From Sulfuriferula multivorans (lineage in GTDB: Bacteria > Pseudomonadota > Gammaproteobacteria > Burkholderiales > Thiobacillaceae): DNA of 11,649 nt. The position numbers and the translations under genes were made by a program. The notes below the pieces were generated by a model that saw nothing but the letters and a program-made list of their open reading frames with translations, was not told where the DNA came from and made no database searches. Below, one piece after another: positions 6,169-11,649 of this stretch. The stretch's first letter is position 1. Each line of letters starts with the position of its first letter. The DNA lies in assembly GCA_010365175.1 (NCBI GenBank), contig JAAFGW010000067.1, positions 1 to 11,649 of the forward strand. Direction: 5' to 3'.

Positions 6169-7350
6169 TCAGGGTTCTTGCGGCTCAGGAGCGCGTTGTA
6201 TGGGACGTCGATCCACCTGAATTTTCAGATCCAGCTGTTTTTGCTTGCGCGAAACTTTGAGCTGGGCAGTGGCGCCGGGGCTTAAGTCAGCGATCAGGTT
6301 TAGCAGCGAGGATGAATCAACGACCGTTTTGCTGTTGACGCTTAGCAGAACGTCACCTGGACGGACGCCCCCCACTTCCGCCGGACCCCCTTTCAATACG
6401 CCCGCAATCAGCGCGCCTTTTTCATTCTTCAGGCCAAACGAGTCAGCCAGTTCGGGTGTCAGGTCTTGCACTTCTATACCCACCCAGCCTCGCGTCACAC
6501 TGCCGGTATTGATGATTTGTTCCATCACCAGACGTGCAATGCTCACGGGGATGGCAAATCCAATGCCTTGCGATCCACCGGTCCGGGAATAAATAGCGCT
6601 ATTGACCCCCACCAGGTTGCCTGCGGCATCGACTAGCGCACCGCCCGAATTCCCAGGATTGATGGCGGCATCAGTCTGGATGAAGTTCTCGAAAGTATTG
6701 ATGCCCAGGTGGGTTCGGCCCAGTGCGCTGACAATGCCGGCCGTTACCGTCTGCCCCACACCGAAGGGATTGCCCACAGCCAGCACCCAGTCACCCACAT
6801 TCAGGCTTTCGGCCTGGGCAAATGTGATGGCGGGTAGACCGCTGGCTTCAATTTTCAGAACAGCCAGATCGGTCTCGGGGTCCGCACCTACCACGCGTGC
6901 GGGCAGCGTTCGGCCGTCGGCCAGGGCAACCTGTATTTCGTCAGCCGCTTCGACCACATGGTGGTTGGTCAGGATGTAGCCATTCGAGCTCACAATCACG
7001 CCGGATCCGAGATTGGATGCCTGGCGCGGTTTGGGATCAAGCCGGTCACCGAAAAAATAGCGGAAAACCGGGTCTTCCAGCGCTGGATGCGCAGAGTCAC
7101 GTACTTTTTGCTGGGTAAAAATGTTTACCACCGTTGGAATGACTTTTTTCGCAGAAGGGGCGAACGATTCGCTGGGTGTCAGCGGGCCGGTTGACGTCTG
7201 CTGCGCCTGCTGAATGGTGAGACTTTGCAGCTGTGGCTGCCAGCGCAACAGGTCGGGTTTGAATAAAGCGATGATGAACAACACGCTCAAGGCCACCGTG
7301 GTGGATTGGGCAAAAAGTAACCAGAGTTTGCGCATAGTGATTAAATTCAT
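6169..7350 (-). CDS. DegS/DegQ-type periplasmic serine protease
   Basis: This 393-residue HtrA-family protease acts on misfolded or regulatory envelope proteins. A membrane anchor at about residues 8-30 is followed by the trypsin-like domain with catalytic triad His131 (TNHHVV), Asp161 (DLAVLKIE) and Ser235 (NPGNSGGAL). One PDZ domain follows at about 285-375 (GWVGIEVQDLTPELA, then GVRPGDVLLSVN). One PDZ plus an uncleaved anchor is a DegS-like layout; the longer DegP and DegQ carry two. The ATG at 7350 has no good ribosome site, and an ATG at 7335 would also keep the anchor. It is divergent from petA, a common betaproteobacterial arrangement, and convergent with the DUF255 gene across 10 bases without an obvious terminator. 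DegS in E. coli triggers loss of an anti-sigma factor, but a link to the anti-sigma here is speculation. Confidence 0.9.
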   Translation of the reverse strand: MNLITMRKLWLLFAQSTTVALSVLFIIALFKPDLLRWQPQLQSLTIQQAQQTSTGPLTPSESFAPSAKKVIPTVVNIFTQQKVRDSAHPALEDPVFRYFFGDRLDPKPRQASNLGSGVIVSSNGYILTNHHVVEAADEIQVALADGRTLPARVVGADPETDLAVLKIEASGLPAITFAQAESLNVGDWVLAVGNPFGVGQTVTAGIVSALGRTHLGINTFENFIQTDAAINPGNSGGALVDAAGNLVGVNSAIYSRTGGSQGIGFAIPVSIARLVMEQIINTGSVTRGWVGIEVQDLTPELADSFGLKNEKGALIAGVLKGGPAEVGGVRPGDVLLSVNSKTVVDSSSLLNLIADLSPGATAQLKVSRKQKQLDLKIQVDRRPIQRAPEPQEP

Positions 7351-7490
7351 AGGCTTGGCGTGATTTCGCCACGCCGCGATTATAACGTGTGGCGGGGATG
7401 TGCTACGACTTTCTGCTATTGGGCTTCCGGAGAAGGGGTCAATTTGGTTAGAATGCCGGTTTTATCGCAATCCGTTCGGGTTAAGCAAAC
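7351..7490. promoter_or_regulatory. Divergent promoter region, protease and petABC
   Basis: This 140-base gap must hold promoters for both directions. On the minus strand a perfect TATAAT (7384-7379) lies about 29 bases before the protease ATG, without a convincing -35 box. On the plus strand TAGAAT (7449-7454) lies 36 bases before the petA ATG, again without a clear -35. A small inverted repeat, GGCGTG/CACGCC, lies around 7357-7375 in the protease leader. Confidence 0.35.
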
Positions 7491-8096
7491 ATGAGCCAGG
7501 AAGCAGATGGGCAAAAAGTGGACACACGTAAACGAAAATTCCTGATTGCGGCGACCAGCGCTGTAGGCGGGGTAGCTGCGGCAGGCGTCGCGATCCCTCT
7601 GGTGATGAGCATGATGCCAAGTGCTCGCGCCAGAGCAGCGGGTGCGCCGGTTGAGGTCGACATCAGCAAAATCGAGTCGGGCGCAATCTTGACAATTGAA
7701 TGGCAGGGTAAGCCGGTGTGGATTGTCAATCGATCAGCAGAAATGCTGGACCTGTTAGGCAAGCATGATGACAAGCTGAACGATCCGCAGAGCGAACAAC
7801 CGCAACAACCTGCCTACTGCAAGAATCCGACCCGCTCGATCAAGAAGGAATATCTGGTGGCGGTCGGCATTTGCACCCACCTGGGATGTTCGCCAACCTT
7901 CCGCAAGGAAGTCGGCGCGGCCGATCTGGGTGCTGACTGGCCGGGCGGCTTTTTCTGCCCTTGCCATGGTTCGACATTTGACCTCGCCGCGCGCGTATTC
8001 AAAAACGTACCGGCCCCGATCAATCTGAAGATTCCGCCTCATCAATACCTCAGCGATGCCAAGTTGCTGATCGGTGTAGACGCAAAAGGAGCTTAA
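7491..8096 (+). CDS. petA: Ubiquinol-cytochrome c reductase iron-sulfur (Rieske) subunit
   Basis: This 201-residue subunit of the cytochrome bc1 complex takes an electron from quinol at the Qo site and passes it to cytochrome c1. The 2Fe-2S ligands are Cys128 and His130 (CTHLGC) and Cys156 and His159 (CPCHGS), with Cys133 and Cys158 placed for the usual disulfide. The N-terminus carries a Tat-type signal anchor, RKRKFLIAATSAVGG followed by a hydrophobic helix; the usual twin arginine is Lys14-Arg15. The ribosome site before the ATG is weak. It is first gene of petABC, with three bases between its stop and petB. Confidence 0.97.
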   Translation: MSQEADGQKVDTRKRKFLIAATSAVGGVAAAGVAIPLVMSMMPSARARAAGAPVEVDISKIESGAILTIEWQGKPVWIVNRSAEMLDLLGKHDDKLNDPQSEQPQQPAYCKNPTRSIKKEYLVAVGICTHLGCSPTFRKEVGAADLGADWPGGFFCPCHGSTFDLAARVFKNVPAPINLKIPPHQYLSDAKLLIGVDAKGA

Positions 8097-8099
8097 ATA

Positions 8100-9335
8100 A
8101 TGTCTGCCCTGCAAAAAGTGATGGGTTGGGTCGATGACCGCTTCCCGCTCACCGCCACCTACAAAGCGCATCTGTCCGAGTACTACGCGCCCAAGAACTT
8201 CAACTTCTGGTACTTCTTTGGCTCACTGGCGCTATTGCTGCTGGTGTTGCAGATTGTGACCGGCATCTTCCTTACCATGAACTACAAACCGGATGCCGAG
8301 CTGGCTTTTGCATCCGTTGAATACATCATGCGTGACGTCGAGTGGGGATGGTTGATTCGCTACATGCACTCGACCGGCGCCTCGCTGTTCTTTGTCGTTA
8401 TCTATCTGCATATGTTCCGCGGGTTGATGTATGGCTCATATCGCAAGCCACGCGAACTGATCTGGATTTTCGGTGTGCTGATTTATCTGGCGCTGATGGC
8501 TGAAGCCTTCCTGGGTTATTTGCTGCCCTGGGGCCAGATGTCATTCTGGGGTGCGCAGGTGATTGTTAACCTGTTTGCGGCCGTGCCGTTCATTGGTGAA
8601 GACCTGTCGATCTGGATTCGCGGTGACTTCGTGATTTCGGACGCCACGCTGAATCGTTTCTTCGCCTTCCACGTCATCGCCTTGCCGCTGGTGTTGCTTG
8701 GCCTCGTGGTGGTGCACCTGGTGGCATTGCATGAAGTGGGTTCCAACAATCCGGATGGCATCGAAATCAAGAAGCACAAGGATCCGGTGACACATATTCC
8801 GCTCGATGGCATTCCGTTCCACCCGTATTACACGGTGAAGGATATTGTCGGTGTGATTGTTTTCCTGATGGTGTTCTCGGCAATCATGTTCTTTGGTCCG
8901 GAAATGGGCGGCTATTTTCTGGAAGCGGCCAACTTCATTCCGGCCGACCCGCTGAAGACGCCTGAGCACATCGCACCTTTGTGGTACTTCACACCGTTCT
9001 ACGCGATTCTGCGTGCGGTGCCGCCTATGTTTGGTTCGCAGTTCCCGGGTGTGGTGGCGATGGGCCTGTCAATTGTGTTCCTGTTCTTCCTGCCGTGGCT
9101 GGATCGCAGCAAGGTCAAGTCGATCCGCTATCGTGGCCCGATCTACAAGACCATGCTGGCGCTGTTCATCGTGTCGTTCATTGGTCTTGGCTATCTTGGC
9201 TTGTTGCCGTCGACCCCGATTGCAACGATCTTCGCTCAGGTTTTTTCAGTGATTTACTTCCTGTTTTTCCTGTTGATGCCCTGGTATACCTCGATTGAAA
9301 AAACCAAACCGGAACCAGAAAGGGTGACTGGCTAA
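8100..9335 (+). CDS. petB: Cytochrome b subunit of the bc1 complex
   Basis: This 411-residue integral membrane subunit carries hemes bL and bH and both quinone sites. The heme ligands are His90 and His104 (MHSTGASLFFVVIYLHMFRG) and His191 and His206. The second pair is spaced by 15, one more than in mitochondrial cytochrome b. Other family marks are LLPWGQMSFWGAQVIVNL, HEVGSNNPDG and the Qo loop HIAPLWYFTPFYAILRAVP. The Qo motif is PLWY (293-296), not the usual PEWY. AAGGAGC precedes the ATG, and the stop codon abuts the petC start. Confidence 0.98.
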   Translation: MSALQKVMGWVDDRFPLTATYKAHLSEYYAPKNFNFWYFFGSLALLLLVLQIVTGIFLTMNYKPDAELAFASVEYIMRDVEWGWLIRYMHSTGASLFFVVIYLHMFRGLMYGSYRKPRELIWIFGVLIYLALMAEAFLGYLLPWGQMSFWGAQVIVNLFAAVPFIGEDLSIWIRGDFVISDATLNRFFAFHVIALPLVLLGLVVVHLVALHEVGSNNPDGIEIKKHKDPVTHIPLDGIPFHPYYTVKDIVGVIVFLMVFSAIMFFGPEMGGYFLEAANFIPADPLKTPEHIAPLWYFTPFYAILRAVPPMFGSQFPGVVAMGLSIVFLFFLPWLDRSKVKSIRYRGPIYKTMLALFIVSFIGLGYLGLLPSTPIATIFAQVFSVIYFLFFLLMPWYTSIEKTKPEPERVTG

Positions 9336-10058
9336 ATGAAACGCTTGAAGAACTTTCTTTTACTGCTGGCAGCAGCCCCTGTTGTCGCTTTCGCTTCTGG
9401 CGCCGTTCACCTGGACAGAGCGCCAGTCAATGTGGCCGATCAAGACTCGCTTCAACGGGGCGCTCGCATATTCGTGAACTACTGCCTCAGCTGCCACAGT
9501 GCTGCATCCATGCGCTATTCGCGCTTGCAAGACTTGGGCTTGACCGAAGAGCAGATCAAGGACAATTTGCTGTTTGCTGCGGAAAAGCCCGGTGAAACCA
9601 TGAAAGTCGGCATGAACAAAGCCGATGCCAAAGCGTGGTTTGGCGCGACGCCGCCTGACCTCAGTGTGATTGCACGTTCACGCGGAGCCGACTGGTTGTA
9701 CACCTATCTGCGCAGCTTTTACCGCGACGATTCTCGTGCCACCGGCTGGAATAACACGGTGTTTGACAAGGTCGGCATGCCGCACGTCATGTGGAATTTG
9801 CAGGGCGAGATGGCTCCGGTCTACAAAAAAGTGGGTGAACACGAAGTCATTGATCGTCTTGAATTGATCAAACCGGGTAGCGTAACGCTCGCCGAATACG
9901 ACGCCATGGTCGGTGACCTGGTCAACTATCTGGTATGGATGGGCGAGCCCGACCAACTCAAGCGCAAGCAGCTCGGCATTATTGTTCTGGCTTTTCTGGC
10001 GTTCTTCTTTGTAGTGGCCTACTACCTGAAGAAAGAGTTCTGGAAAGATATTCACTAA
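9336..10058 (+). CDS. petC: Cytochrome c1 subunit of the bc1 complex
   Basis: This 240-residue membrane-anchored c-type cytochrome receives the electron from the Rieske protein and hands it to soluble cytochrome c. A signal peptide covers about residues 1-20 (LLLLAAAPVVAFA). The single heme site is CLSCH (50-54). VGMPHVMWNLQGEMAP (about 146-161) supplies the probable axial methionine. A C-terminal membrane helix at 212-231 ends in a basic cytoplasmic tail. The ATG follows the petB TAA directly, with AGGGTG upstream, so translation is probably coupled. It is last in the operon, ahead of a strong terminator. Confidence 0.97.
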   Translation: MKRLKNFLLLLAAAPVVAFASGAVHLDRAPVNVADQDSLQRGARIFVNYCLSCHSAASMRYSRLQDLGLTEEQIKDNLLFAAEKPGETMKVGMNKADAKAWFGATPPDLSVIARSRGADWLYTYLRSFYRDDSRATGWNNTVFDKVGMPHVMWNLQGEMAPVYKKVGEHEVIDRLELIKPGSVTLAEYDAMVGDLVNYLVWMGEPDQLKRKQLGIIVLAFLAFFFVVAYYLKKEFWKDIH

Positions 10059-10075
10059 GCCAGCTCATGCGGTTT

Positions 10076-10111
10076 AGCCAACAGCCGGACTGAGTCCGGC
10101 TGTTGGCTTTT
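10076..10111 (+). terminator. Strong Rho-independent terminator of petABC
   Basis: A perfect 15-bp stem (AGCCAACAGCCGGAC / GTCCGGCTGTTGGCT) closes a three-base TGA loop, followed by TTTT and then ATTG. It lies 18 bases after the petC stop and separates petABC from sspA. Confidence 0.92.
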
Positions 10112-10214
10112 ATTGATTTGGTACGAATCAGTGTGCAAGAACAGGTTGCCGACACACATTCAGAATGCGTGTAAATGCACTGCGTATTGGATTAATAAAG
10201 AATTTGCTCGGCTG

Positions 10215-10256
10215 TTGTTGCATGAAAATTGAATTGCCTGGGTTTCCATGCAACAA
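10215..10256. repeat. 10-bp inverted repeat upstream of sspA
   Basis: TTGTTGCATG (10215-10224) and CATGCAACAA (10247-10256) are exact reverse complements separated by 22 bases. The repeat ends 37 bases before the sspA ATG. It could be an operator for a dimeric regulator or a leader hairpin. No convincing sigma-70 promoter was identified in this gap. Confidence 0.6.
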
Positions 10257-10293
10257 GTATCAAACACACGTAACACCTTAGGGAGCCCCCACC

Positions 10294-10893
10294 ATGATGA
10301 CCTTGTATTCTGGCAGTACTTGCCCATACAGCCACCGCTGCCGCATCGTCCTGTTCGAGAAGGACATGGATTTCGAAATCATCGATGTGGACATGCATAA
10401 CAAGCCGGAAGAAGTGGCCAGCATCAGCCCCAGCGGAAAAATGCCGGTGCTGATCGAGCGCGATCTGATTTTGACCGAGTCCAACATCATCAATGAGTAC
10501 ATTGATGAACGCTTTCCGCATCCGCAGCTGATGCCACCGGATCCTGTCATGCGTGCGCGTGCTCGGCTGGTGCTATTCAACTTCGAGCATGACTTGTTTA
10601 CCCATGTGAACACCCTGGAGCACAGCCTGGGCAAAGGATCGGACAAGGCGCGCGTGGAAATCCGTGACAGCCTGTCGCAACTCACGCCCATCCTGACCAA
10701 GCAGAAGTATTTGATGAATGATGAGTTTTCCATGCTGGATGTGGCGATTGCCCCGCTGTTGTGGCGTCTTGAGCATTACAACATTGAACTGCCGAAAGTG
10801 GCCGCACCCGTGCTCAAGTACCGCGAGCGCCTGTTTAGCCGGCCGGCCTTTATCAATGCGCTGACGCCCACTGAAAAAGCGCTGCGTAAGTAA
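10294..10893 (+). CDS. sspA: Stringent starvation protein A
   Basis: This 199-residue protein has a glutathione-S-transferase fold and no expected transferase activity; it is an RNA polymerase-associated regulator. The N-terminal thioredoxin-like half has STCPYSHRCRIVLFEK and ISPSGKMPVLIERD. The ERFPHPQLMP segment holds the Pro-His-Pro surface patch (75-77) that E. coli SspA uses to contact the sigma-70/polymerase complex. The helical C-terminal half covers about 85-199. GGGAG lies eight bases before the ATG at 10294; a second ATG follows directly. sspB begins 12 bases after the stop, so the two form an operon, as in many proteobacteria. Confidence 0.95.
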   Translation: MMTLYSGSTCPYSHRCRIVLFEKDMDFEIIDVDMHNKPEEVASISPSGKMPVLIERDLILTESNIINEYIDERFPHPQLMPPDPVMRARARLVLFNFEHDLFTHVNTLEHSLGKGSDKARVEIRDSLSQLTPILTKQKYLMNDEFSMLDVAIAPLLWRLEHYNIELPKVAAPVLKYRERLFSRPAFINALTPTEKALRK

Positions 10894-10905
10894 AAGGGCG
10901 GGGCA

Positions 10906-11313
10906 TTGGCCGAAATTTCAACCAAACCTTATCTGATCCGTGCACTCTATCAATGGTGTGCGGATGCGGGGTATACCCCGCAATTGCTGGTTGCGGTAGA
11001 TAACCATACGCGGGTGCCGCAAGCCTTTGTAAAAGAGGGCAAAATCGTCATGAATATCAGCGCGGGCGCAACCCGCAACCTCAAACTGGATAACGACTGG
11101 ATCCAGTTTTCAGCACGTTTCGGGGGAATTTCGCATGAAATTTCCATACCGGTTGATCGCGTTGCCGCCATTTTTGCGCGCGAAAACGGACAGGGTTTGC
11201 ATTTTGAGCCTATCAATGCAGGTGAGTCGCCCGATGACCCTGGATCGCCTTCATCACCGGACGATGCACCGGTTCCTCCCAAGGGCAAGCCCACGTTAAA
11301 AGTCGTCAAGTAA
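10906..11313 (+). CDS. sspB: ClpXP protease specificity-enhancing factor SspB
   Basis: This 135-residue adaptor binds ssrA-tagged proteins and delivers them to ClpXP. The folded substrate-binding domain (about 1-105) contains KPYLIRALYQWCADAGYTP, GKIVMNISAGATRNL, FSARFGGISHEISIPVD and IFARENGQG, all close to E. coli SspB. A short Pro/Asp/Ser-rich linker leads to the C-terminal LKVVK, the ClpX-docking motif. The start is a TTG at 10906 with GGGCGGGG just upstream; the next ATG would remove much of the folded domain. The linker is shorter than in E. coli. Confidence 0.94.
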   Translation: MAEISTKPYLIRALYQWCADAGYTPQLLVAVDNHTRVPQAFVKEGKIVMNISAGATRNLKLDNDWIQFSARFGGISHEISIPVDRVAAIFARENGQGLHFEPINAGESPDDPGSPSSPDDAPVPPKGKPTLKVVK

Positions 11314-11316
11314 GTA

Positions 11317-11344
11317 GTGAATCTAGCGGCGGCATCGTTATAAT
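11317..11344 (+). promoter_or_regulatory. Sigma-70 promoter of tRNA-Thr
   Basis: A perfect TATAAT (11339-11344) lies 12 bases before the mature tRNA. A weak -35 (GTGAAT, 11317-11322) is 16 bases upstream of it. The stretch after the -10 is GC-rich (GTCGCCCGCG), the kind of discriminator seen in stringently controlled stable-RNA promoters. Confidence 0.65.
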
Positions 11345-11356
11345 GTCGCCCGCGTT

Positions 11357-11432
11357 GCCGCTTTAGCTCAGATGGTAGAGCAACCGCCTTGTAAGCGGTA
11401 GGTCGTCAGTTCGATTCCGACAAGCGGCACCA
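11357..11432 (+). tRNA. tRNA-Thr (anticodon UGU)
   Basis: The 76-base gene folds as a cloverleaf. The acceptor stem is GCCGCTT paired with AAGCGGC. The anticodon stem ACCGC/GCGGT holds the loop CTTGTAA with anticodon TGT, which reads ACA. The T arm contains GTTCGATTC, the discriminator base is A, and CCA is encoded. Confidence 0.97.
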
Positions 11433-11443
11433 CCCAAACAACT

Positions 11444-11477
11444 AAAACCCGCATCCAGCAATGGCATGCGGGTTTTT
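11444..11477 (+). terminator. Rho-independent terminator after tRNA-Thr
   Basis: AAAACCCGCAT (11444-11454) pairs with ATGCGGGTTTT (11466-11476) around an 11-base loop, and the stem runs into a T-rich tail. It begins 12 bases after the tRNA CCA end. Confidence 0.88.
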
Positions 11478-11583
11478 CATTTTTTGGTTGGGATGTTCGG
11501 TGGGTGCCATGGCTGACTTCTTCCAGTTTGCAATAGAAGCGAGACGCGAAGGCAAGCCGAAGACAGTGCTGTAGCACGGCAGA

Positions 11584-11643
11584 GCGTGGTTGTTGCCGAC
11601 TTGTCGGCTTTAGTGCGTGGTTGTTGCCGCTTCAGCGGCTTTA
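11584..11643. repeat. Two tandem 29-base hairpin repeats at the window end
   Basis: Copies at 11584-11612 and 11615-11643 both read GCGTGGTTGTTGCCG, a variable core, then CGGCTTTA, and agree at 24 of 29 positions. Each core is a hairpin: GCCGA/TCGGC in the first and GCCGC/GCGGC in the second, so one stem pair changed on both sides together. In the second copy TGGTTGT also pairs with ACAACCA at 11643-11649, giving an outer stem. The array may continue beyond the window. No gene is seen from 11478 to the end. Confidence 0.75.
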
Positions 11644-11649
11644 CAACCA

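Noticed and set aside
8541..8969. 142-codon minus-strand frame within petB
   Set aside because: It is a His/Arg-rich shadow of the cytochrome b gene, with no initiation signal or recognisable domain.
11509..11574. 21-codon plus-strand frame (MADFFQFAIEARREGK...) after the tRNA terminator
   Set aside because: It is very short, the GGTGGG upstream is a poor ribosome site, and it lies in a repeat-rich stretch. It could be part of a dispersed repeat, but I cannot support a gene.
11368..11577. 69-codon minus-strand open frame across the tRNA and its terminator
   Set aside because: It is antisense to tRNA-Thr and its terminator; its C-terminal residues are just the translated complement of the tRNA.

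Overview
The window looks chromosomal and betaproteobacterial. Its most recognisable blocks are a degS/degQ-type protease divergent from petA-petB-petC (the cytochrome bc1 operon), and sspA-sspB followed by tRNA-Thr; I know both arrangements from betaproteobacteria. Several DsrE-like proteins and a large porin would fit a respiratory, possibly sulfur- or iron-oxidising lineage, but that finer placement is inference.

Layout. 1-154 (-) is the start of a lipoprotein gene cut by the window edge. 318-1715 (-) is an outer-membrane porin with its own terminator. 1812-2846 (-) holds two small exported DsrE-like proteins. A divergent control region (2847-3059) separates them from a plus-strand set of overlapping genes: an ECF sigma factor (3060-3614), a membrane anti-sigma factor (3611-4366) and an exported DUF255/thioredoxin-like protein (4353-6158). 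Convergent to these is a DegS-like protease (6169-7350, -). Then come petABC (7491-10058) with a strong terminator, sspA (10294-10893), sspB (10906-11313) and tRNA-Thr(UGU) (11357-11432) with a terminator. The last 70 bases are a tandem hairpin repeat.

The most interesting part is 1812-6158. The periplasmic half of the anti-sigma factor is itself a DsrE-like domain, visibly related to the two secreted DsrE-like proteins encoded divergently. Each of the three domains has one cysteine at the matching place and a matching C-terminal end. The divergent region carries two ECF-style promoters facing opposite ways, each reading GGAAT, exactly 17 bases, then CGTC: one drives the DsrE-like pair and the other the sigma factor. 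This suggests a self-contained envelope sulfur, thiol or redox response in which the sensor domain and the regulated products share one fold, with an exported CHWCH thioredoxin-like protein in the sensor operon. The wiring is inference; the shared motifs and promoter spacing are read directly from the sequence.

The remainder is core metabolism and housekeeping: the bc1 complex passes electrons from quinol to cytochrome c, the DegS-like protein serves envelope quality control, SspA acts on RNA polymerase, and SspB is the ClpXP adaptor for ssrA-tagged proteins.
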